A stretch of 64,000 bases of DNA from Porodaedalea pini (taxonomy: Eukaryota > Basidiomycota > Agaricomycetes > Hymenochaetales > Hymenochaetaceae): the NCBI GenBank assembly GCA_002794775.1, contig NBAY01000069.1:124001-188000 (forward strand), read 5' to 3'. Each line of letters starts with the position of its first letter. The stretch's first letter is position 1. The notes under the pieces were generated by a model, which was not told where the DNA came from, did no database searches, and saw only the letters and a list, made by a program, of their open reading frames with translations. Made by a program: the position numbers and the translations under genes. Below are positions 20,353 to 31,454 of this stretch, piece after piece.

Positions 20353-21095
20353 CTCTTCACAGCATCGATCGTTAGTTCCGTATTTCCTCCTTTTGGTTCG
20401 CCTTAATGCAATGGATCGAGCATTGCAATTGTCACCTCGGACAATCAGATAGAATGGACTGAGCTAGTGGCCTGTGCCCTTCATGCACATGTCTAAAGTT
20501 AAATCCAGATCATTGTTTTTATTGATTCTTTATAATGTCGTACCAGCGTCTTCTCCTGCTTGCGGATATAACCTTTCTCTATTCTGGCATTCACTACATT
20601 TCCTCTCGACTTTTTCTGTGTACTCAACAAACGGGTCTCTCTGCTTACAGAAGTCAGCCGGTCAAATAGACTGTGGACTGAGAAACATACAGGTTTGAGT
20701 TGTTTTTTTTTCGCAAGTGGAGGTGGGTACTATCTTACAGGTGCGTGTGTGCAAGTCGCTCAGTAGGCACTTCTTGCTCTTGCAGTCAATCTCCCCGGTG
20801 CCAATCTTTTCTTTGTGCTATGATTGCGGCGGAATGTCACCTCTTCATCCGTACCGAAAGTTTGAGCTGTAAACACGCACGCCGCACTTGTTTTACTTGT
20901 CGTGGTAGCTGCATACAGAGTCTTGGTCGTCAGAGGGAGTCGGAAATAGAGGGCTAATGACGGAGCTTCCGAGACGAATGGTGATCGACATCGCTTGGCC
21001 GGCTTGTCCTCGTCACCGAACTCGGTGTTGAGTACGGGGCTGGCATTGCACTATAATGGACCAAATAATATCTCTCTGTTTCATCTGAAACCACC
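20353..21095. other. Intergenic, nothing recognised
   Basis: Short ORFs exist on the plus strand but lack start context, splice sites or protein-like composition. The right end carries the promoter of the next gene, whose ATG sits in a strong CCACCATGG context. Confidence 0.5.
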
Positions 21096-23361
21096 ATGGC
21101 TGACACTCAGAGCTCACAGAAATCGATTCTCTGCGGTCCATTACTGAGGTGAGATCTCAACATACCCGAAGGACTCATGCGGCTGACTCTCTCGCCACAT
21201 CTCTAGGTATACATACATCGACCACTCGTCGTCGGTATGGAACGGTACCATCCTGGTTGTTCTGCGTGGTTCGGAAGTTCCTATACTGAATATACGGCCT
21301 GCACTTGACGAAGCGCCTCCCGCCACCAAGCTACTCTCAGAGAAGGAACACTCGTTTTGGCGCTTCAACATCGCTGTGCCACTCACGGACGACGATCTTC
21401 GAGTTGCGTACGCGATCAAGCTGTCTGCACAGAGAAATGGGAAGGAACATGTATTTTGGGTGCCTGCAAAGGAAGAGACGATGCGCATGCTGTTCCATTC
21501 ATGCAACGGGTTCTCACTTGGCATCAAAGCTGGGACGTTCGCTGGGCCTGTGCTATGGAAGGACGTCATGCGAAGTGAGTGGAGTTACTCTTGCTCGATA
21601 TTCGAGTCTTACAGAATGATATTTATCTTCAGTTCACGCTGAACAGCCCTTGCATGTAATGATCGGTGGCGGGGACCAGGTAGGTTGCACAAAGAACGAT
21701 AGACTCCATTCGTACACTAAGGAAAGAATACAGGTTTACTCAGACGCAGTGCGGACGGAAGGCCCCTTGAAGGGCTGGTCAACCAGTTTATCTCCCAGAG
21801 AAAGGGCGAAAATGACCATGACTCCTCAGCTTGAAGCGGACCTGGACGAGTGGTGAGTTACAAGCTCCTGACTGCATGATCGATATTAACAAGCAATCAA
21901 GGTACTTCAAGAATTATAGTAGCTGGTACAGTGCAGAACCATTCTGCGAAGCTGCTGCGTCCATCCCTTGTGAGTCTCGCAGTAGACTGATCTATAGTAT
22001 GTCTTACTCGCATATATGCAGCATTACAAATTTTCGACGATCATGACATCATCGTAAGAATTTCCCGCTCTTCCTTCTGGAATAGAAATGAATATGTGAT
22101 GTTTATAAAAGGATGGGTTTGGTTCGTACCCGGACAAATGGATGAGAGCGCCAATTTTTCTCGGGATCGGGAGTGTCGCATGGAAATATTACATGCTTTT
22201 TCAGCACCACACTCCCCCGAAAGGCGAGGCAAAGGAAGACCCGTCGTGGGTGGTCGGCACGGAGAAGGGATCATACATTCAGGAGTATTCGCGCTCTATT
22301 TGTACGACCCTCGGAAAGCGCGTCGTTTTCTTTGGTCTTGACGGTCGCGTTGACCGCACACTGGAGCGCGTTTGCTTCGATTCGACGTATGATGCGATGT
22401 TCTCCCGACTCGACAAAGAGGTCGTGCTCGGGCAGACGAACCATGTGATCCTGCTCCTCGGCGTGCCGATCGCGTACCCGCGCCTTGTCTGGCTCGAGAA
22501 CCTACTCAGCACGCATACCGTCACGCTCATTCGGTGGCTCAATAAGCTATTCGGGATCGCCGGAGGGTTCTTCAACAAGTTCGACGGCTCGGCGGAGCTA
22601 CTCGACGACCTCAACGACCATTGGTGTGCGCACCCGCACAAGGCGGAGCGGAACGAGTTTGTGAAGCGTCTGCAGCGGTTTGCGCAGAAGAAGCAGGTGC
22701 GGGTGACGATCCTCAGTGGGGACGTCCACCTCGCGGCTGTCGGTCGCTTTTTTTCGAAGGCGTCGTTGGGAATTCCGCAGGTATGTGTGCATTCGATGCT
22801 CAACGAGGATAGAGTTCTGACGCAGTCTAATTCTAGAACAAGGACCCACGATACATGGTGAACATCATATCGAGTGCGATCACGAATACGCCGCCGCCGA
22901 ATGCAATCGCGAACATGCTCGACAAGCGCAACAAGCTACACCACCTTGACGGGAACACGGATGAGAATCTCATGGCGCTCTTTTACCAGAACCCCAATGG
23001 CAAGTCGAATTCGGTGAACCGCACGACGCTGCCGGCGCGCAACTACTGCATCATCACTGAGCACGCGGGGCTTACTGTCATAAGCAAGAGAGCGAACGGA
23101 GATGCAGCAGGAGCAGCTGAAGAGACGGGAAAGGGGGAGAAGGGGGGGAAGGGGGAGATTAAAGCTGGAACGGATTCGGGGGACATGGTGGTCGCACATC
23201 AGCAGACTGGGGGCGTGGACCACCCTTCGGCAGCAGCACCACAAAATGGTACGAAACGGAAATATGCTCTCGACATCTGCATCCGTGCCGAGATCGATCC
23301 TAAGAGCTCCGAGGGGAAAACCCTGGCATATGGCTTCAGTATTCCCTTCCTCGAGATGTGA
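21096..23361 (+). CDS. PhoD-like metallophosphatase, 626 residues
   Basis: The model is join(21096..21148,21207..21574,21633..21679,21734..21852,21902..21969,22022..22053,22112..22780,22837..23361). All introns are GT-AG and the 1881-nt sum closes in frame. Motifs in order are IGGGDQ (about residue 153), FDDHDII (about 225) followed by DGFGSYPD, and ILSGDVHLAAVG (about 432). These are the metal-coordinating positions of the fungal PhoD_2-type phosphatase family. The N-terminal 140 residues form a beta-rich domain. The C-terminal part is Gly/Lys-rich between conserved blocks. No signal peptide is visible, so it is probably intracellular; the substrate is not predictable. The start is supported by the CCACCATGG context. 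Confidence 0.88.
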
Positions 23362-23792
23362 GGCAGACTCCAGCAGTCTATCGAAGTGTCCCTCGTGCAG
23401 CTGAGCATGAGGCGTGTATTGTAGCACGAGTTCCGCCTGGACATTGTATTCTATGTATTGATTCATCATTGGACTTCTCTTGAAACAAGGTTTCTGATGT
23501 CACTCACTTTTCCCATCCTGAAGTTCGAACCGTAGTTGAGATCTCTTCTTGAAAATGAGAGCACCAAACTCTGCAACCCCAGATCTTGGTTGGTACAATA
23601 TGTAAGCGTGTATGAGTATACAGTAGCCCGTACATCGATGTGTTCCTGTTCATAGAAGAACAGAGAATTTAAGTTCGCTTCCCAAATTAGAATAAGGCAA
23701 ACATAAGACGCACACGCCACAGCCCACAGGCATTTCGATCTGAATTCAGAATGAGCCCTAACAAATGAGACCTGCGGGAAGCGCGCTCGCGC
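23362..23792. other. Intergenic between convergent genes
   Basis: This holds the 3' flanks of the PhoD-like gene and of the FHA/G-patch gene. No coding or RNA feature is recognised. Confidence 0.5.
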
Positions 23793-25196
23793 TTACATGA
23801 CGCTGCGCCGAATCTCGTCCCGGCCACGTCTTCGGGAGTGTGTTCTCCAGTCTCCGACACCTGCTGTTAATGTTGACCCGACTGTCGCAGTTCTGGTTGT
23901 ATGTGTAGAAGGCTCGGTGCGCATACCTAGGCCTTTCCTGCCAATGTTTGTAGCAAGCTGGAGAGGTTCCGAGAGCGACATTCGCTCGCCAGCCGGGGGC
24001 CGTTCTTCTTTATCGAATGCGTTGGGGGAACGTGCAAGGACCCCGAGTCTACTACCCGGAACCCAGCCCTGCCTTTCCAACAGCCGGTGGCCGACGTTTG
24101 CATCGGAAATAGGTGCAGGAGGCGCCGAGATTGCAGAAGATGAACCGATATCGCAATCGAAACTTGCACCCGACGAGCTGGCGGACGGGGCTCTTGACAA
24201 GTATTCTAGTGGAGCATTCACCGTGGGAGGTAAAAGGTTTGTAGCAGGGCGTGACGGCGCCCCAGGAGGTGGAGAACTTGAGCGTGAGTAGGGATGCAGA
24301 GCACGTCGCTTCGCGGAGCGATCAATATACAACTGTGGAACTCCGCCCAAAGGTTTGGATGCATCGTCTGGGTGGCGAGACAACAAACTCCTCTTCAAGA
24401 GAGTGATGGCACTTCTCGCATCGCGTGGAACTCTCGATGTCTCTCTAGTGACCCCAACGGGCTTCTGAGTTCGTCTGCCACTCGTCACAGAAAAGAGAGG
24501 AATATCGAATTCGCCTTCCGGATGACAGTCATCGCACGGAACGCCAGCAGAGTGCACATGGATGATGAAGACGGTTCTTCCAATCGACAGTTCATCCAAA
24601 TGACGGAGGGCCCGGGGAATACTTGCTTGCCTGGGGGGCGACAAGCGCACGAACGCAGGATCCGCAGTACTGGAAATCAAGTTGAGGCTGCCGCTGCTGG
24701 CTTGCTTGTGATTTTCGCCAGCAGAAGGGATACGTCCAGAATTCGTCTTTACAAATGTCCCATGCTTGGATCCCATGTCGACGACGGCCCATTCCTTGCG
24801 TTCGTGGTCCCAGAACAGCGTCGCATGCAGCTTTGATACTTCCATGTCCTTGAGACGAATCCGAGGAATGGCCTCAGACGTGGATGCATCGCGTCCGATC
24901 TGAGCTTCCTCGTATGCATCGAGCACAGCAACCCTCTTCTTTCGGGCAAGTACTGCAGAGGATTTTACCACGAGTCTGAAGCATATTTGGCATTGTGAGC
25001 TTGGAGGTAAACTCCGATTCTGGGCATCAGAATCAGAGTCTGCATCAGACCCGGGCCATTCGAAAGCAGGGTCATAGTCAGGCGTCCCTAATGCCCAAGA
25101 CTCCATCGCGGTTTCGATTTGGGCCCTCAGTTCTGATTCTCGAGGGAGTGTATGTGGTGAGTAAAAGTAGTATGGCTGTGACTCTGTGAGTTGCAT
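23793..25196 (-). CDS. FHA and G-patch domain protein (AGGF1-like)
   Basis: This is a 467-residue ORF without apparent introns. An FHA domain spans about residues 85-215, with IGRDAST (G101-R102 region), SKLHATLFWD (Ser-x-x-His) and MGSKHGTFVK, the phosphothreonine-binding loops. After a Ser/Pro-rich linker comes a G-patch at about 370-435 (NVGHRLLERQGWVPGSRLG ... NIGRKGLGM), a helicase-activating motif of RNA-processing proteins. The order FHA then G-patch is that of AGGF1 and related fungal proteins, suggesting a nuclear role in splicing or RNP remodelling. It ends in a basic tail (RRRGRDEIRRSVM). Start choice: first ATG of the frame, with the protein-like text beginning immediately. Confidence 0.85.
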   Translation of the reverse strand: MQLTESQPYYFYSPHTLPRESELRAQIETAMESWALGTPDYDPAFEWPGSDADSDSDAQNRSLPPSSQCQICFRLVVKSSAVLARKKRVAVLDAYEEAQIGRDASTSEAIPRIRLKDMEVSKLHATLFWDHERKEWAVVDMGSKHGTFVKTNSGRIPSAGENHKQASSGSLNLISSTADPAFVRLSPPRQASIPRALRHLDELSIGRTVFIIHVHSAGVPCDDCHPEGEFDIPLFSVTSGRRTQKPVGVTRETSRVPRDARSAITLLKRSLLSRHPDDASKPLGGVPQLYIDRSAKRRALHPYSRSSSPPPGAPSRPATNLLPPTVNAPLEYLSRAPSASSSGASFDCDIGSSSAISAPPAPISDANVGHRLLERQGWVPGSRLGVLARSPNAFDKEERPPAGERMSLSEPLQLATNIGRKGLGMRTEPSTHTTRTATVGSTLTAGVGDWRTHSRRRGRDEIRRSVM

Positions 25197-25469
25197 CTTC
25201 TTGGATTAGTAAGCCTTTTAATTCCCACGCATTGAACTTAGTTTTCAACTTCGCTTTGTTCCAAACGTTCACCACACCATTCGCTAGTGTTCAGGCTCGC
25301 ACTCCAAACAAATTACTCTTAACTGAAACTCGATTCTCCTGTTGAGTATTTCTCGAAGAAGGAATAAGGCAAAATCTGAATCAACTCTTACTAACTCTAG
25401 ACGAGTCGAGCTGACGTCGCGGATACCTATTCTCTGCCTGAGGTCAAGTAAATCAAAAGTCCTTTGCTG

Positions 25470-27069
25470 ATGGAAGAATTCACAGAAGTAAGTTTTTCGT
25501 TGTTTCTCGCTGAATCGTACATATATAACTGATTCATCGGATGGGGAAGAATTATTCTAGTATTCTTCTTTCAAAGGAGTGGCTTGTGAAAGTTGACAAT
25601 GCAAATTCGATACCCTATCTTCTTGTGAGTCTCTGTCCTGTCATAATTTTCAGAACATGCAGAAGCTGAAGCTTTTCTCTCCGAGAAATTTGGGTCATCT
25701 GAAGCGAAAGCTACATGCTTTATACTCATCACAGACACCAAAACAGTCTGGGCAGAAGGTTTCGCCTTCTTTGATAACTGATCCAATCCAACTCTGATAA
25801 TTCATTTACTTACAGTCTTGACCAAGAAACAAATGTTCCGCCGTTGGCGGGAGTGCAACTCCTCGTTCTCTTTCGTAAACAACGACGAATCCTTTTCTCG
25901 GCTTCGAATTCTAGTTCGGGACGTACACACTCCTGGAGGCATCTCCGAGATGAACTTTGATATCGTGGAGTCTCGTGACGCGGTAAGCTTTATGGCCTAG
26001 CTCCCTGCTTGTATCCTTACCCCGTTTCTTAGGACCTTGCGTTCGAGATTGACTGTGACGAATTCAAATGGCGATGGGATACATACCTGCTAGGACCTAA
26101 AACGTCTGCGGACGTCATATCGAAGCACTTGATTATGCCGCTCATTAGCCTCGCCCATGTGTCTTTTTACTCGGCTGACCCCGTCAGCGAGCTTGACGAA
26201 GGGGACCTGGAGAAGGTAAGAGCATGTGCACGGTCGAATGTCACGTTAGCTCATTACAATACCGAGGCTTATCAATTTCTCTCTTCTCGTTTTAGACTGT
26301 CGACAGAGTCGGCCGTACTGCTCGTCGGAGTGTTGATATACACGTAAAGCATACTCTAGCTCGTCCAAGGATAGCGACTACCCTGCAACGTATTTCATCA
26401 CTGCTTGGTCTCGCCCCTACACTGCGTGAGTGAGCTTCGCTTCAGGCAATCAAATGCTGGAGGGATTCAGAGTTCAGAGTCTATACTGAATTGTAGTCTT
26501 CAGCGTCTATCAGATCCGAGGCAGAGTCCCCGGATCTAGAGGGGCAGCTTGTCGCCCTTCGCGCTCATATCGGTCCTTCAGAGCAAGCTTCTCCCCTTGC
26601 ACCTGCGATCGCAAGCAATAGGTCCCAGAAAGACGTAGTAAAGACGACCCGTCTCCCTTCTCCAGACCAAGCTGAGCCAAGGGTTAAAGCGAAAACTATT
26701 CAGCCATCCGTTGATACAGAATCGGCAACCGAAAGTGACAACGATGATGATGAGGAGTTTTTAGCGTCGAAGTCAAAGGAGTCAGAATCTCATGATGATC
26801 CGTCCTTAAAGGCGAGTATTCCTTCGACTGCGAGCCATGTCCCCGAGGCACCTATTTCTCGCCCAACGTCCCGCGCTCGGGACTCAGAGCCGGATTCACC
26901 ACCGGCTAAGAAGTTCAAGGAGAAACCCAGAAACATGAATGATTCCGACTCGGACTCGGACTCGGGAACAAAGAGTCGTTCGCAGGGTTCGCAGAGCACT
27001 TCTATCGGAGGACGAAGTGCGGGACGGGGAGTCAGACAGCCGATTAAGCGAGGGGGGAGGAGATTCTGA
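25470..27069 (+). CDS. NHEJ1: XLF/Cernunnos (Nej1)-like non-homologous end-joining factor
   Basis: Exons that close in phase are 25654..25758, 25816..25982, 26033..26215, 26296..26425 and 26504..27069. The head-domain text FILITDTKTVWAE and FKWRWDTYLLGPK...VISKHLIMPL matches the XLF pattern (x-W-x-x-L, then SQHLIRPLM). It would bind XRCC4/Ku-DNA ligase IV complexes at double-strand breaks in the nucleus. An acidic Ser/Asp-rich tail with SDSDSDSDSG follows. The C-terminus ends PIKRGGRRF, a basic-then-Phe ending like the Ku-binding motif of XLF. Candidate 5' exons 25470..25487 and 25577..25624 read MEEFTE and EWLVKVDNANSIPYLL, but their phase misses the next exon by one base. Confidence 0.75.
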
Positions 27070-27878
27070 AGTTGACCCATACGTTCTCTGAATCCGAAAT
27101 GGACGGCTGCAGTGTGACTGAATCGACGCGTTATGATCCCTTCCTTCTTTTTCCTCGTGCATCAGAAGCCATACTACATATTCTACAGACCACCGAACCT
27201 TGTTCAGTCTACCGTACCGTGGTCGGCTTGCCGTCCCTGAACCGGAGACTACCATGTAAATCGGATTTGCGAGGCACCGGCCGAGGGTCCATAGACATAT
27301 ATAAAGGTTCCGATGTGTTCTGTCGAGCCTGCAAGAGTTCTGGGATAGATTCACTTGGAGCACTATAATCTGCTGGCGTTCCTTTAGAGAAGCGTATTCT
27401 TAAACACTATGTCACTTCCCTCACCGTGACAGCGCACGTTTCCACATGCACCGTGCATTGTTCTGCCGTCATTCGCGCGCCTGAGTCATTCAGGGTCACG
27501 ACATTAACCAGTATGGATGAGGCCAAAAAGCGACGAAAGAGGTCGCCTTGAGCTATTGATGATATACATTTTGAAGAGACATGAAGAGAAGAAAACAAAG
27601 GGTAATACAGCGGATTGCATGTTCAAAGAGAAAGGAGCCCACAAATTTAAAGCTAATGTACACCTAGTTGCTGTTTCGGGCCAGTATAAACGATACATAG
27701 AGAACATTCCGAGAGAATCTGGTCCCATCGATCGCGGACGATGAGTAGGCACGTCCTCCAGGAAGGTGCACGAGAAGACCGACGTTGTGGATGCGCAGGG
27801 TTCTGGAATGGCAGGCAGACGGGGGAAGTGCGAAATCGAAGGCGTCGAAATAGGAACGCTCAGGCTAGCACATTCACC
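27070..27878. other. Intergenic, nothing recognised
   Basis: This is the 3' flank of the XLF-like gene and of the next minus-strand gene. Open stretches on both strands have no recognisable motif. Confidence 0.5.
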
Positions 27879-28307
27879 TCATCGATAGCTGCGCGCGCGG
27901 GCACTCTCCATGCAAGCATCGCACTTGAACTGGAACATATTTACGACCCGCCTGTTGTCTTCTTGCACCTGGCAATAGGGAATATTGGTTAGAAATCTAC
28001 AAATAAGAAATGAAGTCGAAGGGGAATACTTTAGGACATATACATTCACGAGCGGTCTTATGTCTATGCTCCGAGCTCGTCTTGCAATCTGGAGACCTGC
28101 AGTCGTTGCGTTCACCAGAGTAGTATCTTATAACGTAGTGCTGTGGAACAGATATGAGCCTCTGAGATGTTGCGCCACAGGAGTGGACACACTTGGCACC
28201 CGCGATAGTAGTCACCGAAGCTTTGTTACATGAAAGGAGGAAATTTCAGCCTAAAACGAAGAGATGAGTGGGGAGGGGAAAGCTACATACCATTCGTAGG
28301 TGCACAT
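27879..28307 (-). CDS. Small Cys-rich protein, 81 residues, four exons
   Basis: The model is complement(join(27879..27968,28030..28140,28193..28220,28291..28307)). All four exons join with GT-AG introns and close at 82 codons. The protein starts MCTYE, continues FGDYYRGCQ, then HYVIRYYSGERNDC, KTSSEHRHK, CICPK and VQEDNRRVVNMF, with eight or more Cys plus spaced His (GxRxDCxxxxCxxSxxHxH). It has no signal peptide. I recognise the layout from families of small intracellular Cys/His proteins expanded in basidiomycetes; the function is unknown and metal binding is a guess. A TATAAAG box (28413-28407, minus strand) lies about 100 bp upstream of the ATG. Confidence 0.68.
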
Positions 28308-29903
28308 GCTGTCGATGAGGCGATGAGGCTTCAGGTTGAGTTTGGCAACTCGGGATTGAAGACGGGAAAGAATAGAATGATGCAGAGATGCACGGGAAGA
28401 TTCCAGACTTTATAGGGTGTGAGTGGAGGTAGTGGTATAACAACAAGTAATCACAACGCGTCATTTACCGCCACGCGTAGAGACGCGATCGGAGGCGGAA
28501 GCGTATCACGAGACGGTTTTGAAAGCTGTGCAATCCGTTCAACCCTGCATCGCGCTTCCGACTCAGAGACGATTGCCGCGCTGAAGCCGCACTAACTTCT
28601 TGCACGAGTGTATAGCGCGGCAAGTAACTAGCTGCCGTCTTTTGGAAATGTCAATGTTAAGTATCGCGGGTAAAGAGTGTGAGAGGGAGAAGGCAGACCA
28701 CGGTGTATCTATGCATCATGCTTTCGGAGTGGCCCGCGATAGCTCGGTCGGTACAGGATGGAAACCGGCCCCGAGTCCGAGTCCGAGTGCAAGTCAGAAC
28801 TGTGTGTGTTGTCCATCTGCTCTCTCAGGATACAGAGTCTCCCCACCGACTCCTTGCTTGTGCTTAATAGTTATGCCGTAGGAGCTCGTAAATCCTAATG
28901 TCTCACTGCAGTGTCACGAAGTAAAGTTTCTGCAATATTGGATGCGCACGATATCGTGACGACACCTCACTTGGCCGAGCGCTTTGCCGGTGTCTCCCCG
29001 AAAGGCGTAAGAGCTAGTCCTTACTGACCGGTGTCACCCCGATTTGCCATATGTACATTATAGCGGCAAACGGAGCTTGCCAGATATTAGTTGGTCAAAG
29101 TTTGATTATGATTGATACATCTTGTTCAGCCATATATCGGTAAACCACACGCCGCAGCACGATGCCACGAGCCGCTTCGTGAAACAAGATACCAAGACTT
29201 TTTCACTAGCCCAATTATTACTGTCGGCATAGTCGAATCCCCCGGTTGCCCTCAATCCGTTCGGCGAAAACCGTAATCCGAGATAAAGGAATGTCGGACT
29301 TCGGTAGGACTCAAAAAAAGAAAATAGACGAGGAGGTTTTTCTGCCTTTCAACTCTCTCCAGCCTTGACTGCCAGCAGCGGCGAAGTAAAACGAACCAAG
29401 TTTGCGAGGCTTCGACTTGTGTGCCGCGTTCGGAATAGAACTTCTGGGGATCATCAAAGGGATTCGCACTCCGAAAGCAGATTTTATGACATCCCGGCGG
29501 CTTGAGGTCGTGTCTATGACGTTTTGAGCAGGCACAGAGAAAACGTTTCGATCTGAACTTGATCGTTGTGGTCCTCGGACTGATTAGCGGGGATTGCCAG
29601 ACGGTGTGAAGTGGTGCTGAAAGAGAGTGCTTAGCTGTTTCTGGTGATTGACTTTTTTGACCGATTGTGAATGTTGAATGCGGTTGCAATAGCTAGCTGC
29701 AAAAATAGCAATCTATCACCCAAAAACTCGGGCTTGCACCATCGGGATGGGTCAATAGCATGAGAATAACATATAGATTGGGTGAGAGGATCCAGCTGAA
29801 TATGATGACTCAAATTTAGTAGAAAAAGCAGATGCAGTAGGAGAGGAAAAGTCATTTTGCCCATGAGCATTTGTCTTCCGTGCGGTCTCTCGGGGACACC
29901 TCT
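28308..29903. other. Intergenic, two ACGCGT boxes
   Basis: ACGCGT occurs at 28456-28461 and 28473-28478, about 45-65 bp upstream of the TATAAAG box of the small Cys-rich gene. The rest (28500-29903) has open stretches but no supported gene. A short GAGTCC microsatellite lies near 28770. Confidence 0.5.
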
Positions 29904-31244
29904 TTACGGGCGGCAAACCAATAGACCCTCCTGATAAAGGCCAGTGACAAACAAAGCACCGGTCCGAGAGTCCTTCAATCCCGTGGTGCTTTCACCAAAC
30001 TTTGTTCCGTCTCCCTGATATATCGTCTCGACCATATGACTCGAAGTTGCTTTCACACGGCGCGCGGCTGAGAACGGCGCATTCAAATCAAAGTTCGCGT
30101 CCTTTGGCTCGCCCTCTCCACGAGGGATCAGAGACACGACCCAGCTCGGCGCCTTCACATCTGTTGTATTCTCCGCGATAGCGACAAGCCCCGGAAAGTA
30201 CGGATGGCCGGCGACAATGAGCACGCCATCATCACTGTAATGAAGATTATCCGGAGCAAAGGGCACAGAAACGCGATGTGAGAGTGCAAGAGCCTCTGTG
30301 CCATCGGCATTCTGCGTCCGGTCGAAGAAGTTTACCCGTGTAAATGAGGACGAGGCGACGGCGAGCGTGCGACCATCTGGCGAGAGCGCGATACCGTTCG
30401 GAAAGGAGATGCCAAGTTTCGGGATGGTGTGTCGGACGACGGCGGTGCCGGGGACTGCGTCACTTACGATGGAGACATGTGAGACGAATCCCAAGGGAAG
30501 GCCGCTGAATGTCTCGAACACAGGCAATACTTTCCCGAGAAAAGAGGGAAGTCGGCGTGTCAGAAGGTGATCGTTGGAGACGAAGAACGACGTCGGAGAG
30601 GTGAGTGCGAGTGCATTGGGAGATACGAAGTTTCGAGACGCTATCGTCCGCATATATTTTGCCACTGCTGTGTTTGTGGGATCGAGCACAAACTGTTCAA
30701 CGGTAGTTTTATTTTGTCCGTGGTTTACAACGAACATGTTTGAAGTCGAGCCTTCCTTCGAAGGCCAAATTTGCACTCCGAGTGGATGGAAGTCTTTCTC
30801 CTCGGGGTAGTCCTGGAGTCTAAGTTCTTGTGCAATCTCCTTCTTTTCGTCAATGTCGACCAACCAGAGTGTTCCTCGAGGATTCGGATCTCTCAGAGGA
30901 CCCATGACGGTGTTCCAATTCTTCCTGTTGGGATCGCAGCTAGCAATGACTTTGCGGTCCACTAAGTTGCCCTCTGCGCCTACAAAGTCCCAAAAGGTTC
31001 CATCCTCGCAGAACGCAAGTGCGTCGTCGGAAGAATGAAGAACATGACAGTGACTTGGCGCGTCTTTGGGCCCACTTGTTGTTGCGAAGTATTCGACTGG
31101 AAGGTCGGGGCGAATGAGCGCGTTGATGATGTGCGACGTCCGCCATGCAAGGGCTGCCTGTTCATGGTTTCTTTATTAATATTCGCTCATTGTCCGAAAG
31201 AATAAGCTCACGAGGATCGCAGTCAATAATACGTATCTCCGCAT
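29904..31244 (-). CDS. Paraoxonase/arylesterase-like six-bladed beta-propeller protein
   Basis: The model is complement(join(29904..31157,31212..31244)), 428 residues. The single GT-AG intron sits after residue 11. The N-terminus MRRYVLLTAIL-AALAW is a hydrophobic leader like the uncleaved signal of PON proteins. Hallmarks in order are FHPLGVQIWPS (about 130), FFVSNDH (about 205), SFPNGIALSPDG (about 265), FAPDNLHYSDDGVLIVAGHP (about 320) and TTGLKDSRTGALFVTGLYQE near the end. These Asn/Asp positions bind the catalytic calcium in serum paraoxonase and SMP-30 relatives. Likely a membrane-anchored calcium-dependent lactonase/esterase of the secretory pathway. It is divergent from CDC16, sharing a 210-bp promoter region. 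Confidence 0.85.
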
Positions 31245-31317
31245 TGCGCTCGACGTCGGCGTTACGACGGAAGCTGAAGATTATCGACTCGAACGGTGTG
31301 GGAAACGATGACCCGGG

Positions 31318-31323
31318 ACGCGT
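31318..31323. promoter_or_regulatory. ACGCGT (MCB-type) box in a divergent promoter
   Basis: One ACGCGT lies in the 210-bp interval between the paraoxonase-like gene and CDC16, about 130 bp upstream of the CDC16 ATG. In fungi this hexamer is the target of the MBF complex that drives G1/S transcription. Confidence 0.4.
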
Positions 31324-31454
31324 CAGTCACGTTTTCTGATCGGCGCGAGCCTGACTCTGAGCGCGTCCAAGTCTTCCTGCGTTGAACTGTTGACCACTGA
31401 CCAGTGACGACCATCTTGCCCCAGTTGTTGAGTCCAACATTGTCGAAGAGTACA

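Noticed and set aside
22279..23469. Minus ORFs of 174 and 177 codons opposite the PhoD-like gene.
   Set aside because: Shadows; the plus frame carries the metal-site motifs and closes in phase over eight exons.
23797..24836. Plus-strand ORFs of 164 and 180 codons under the FHA/G-patch gene.
   Set aside because: Antisense shadows; the minus frame holds recognisable domains.
29252..29689. Minus ORF of 145 codons.
   Set aside because: No family motif, biased composition and no promoter or splice signal that I can defend.
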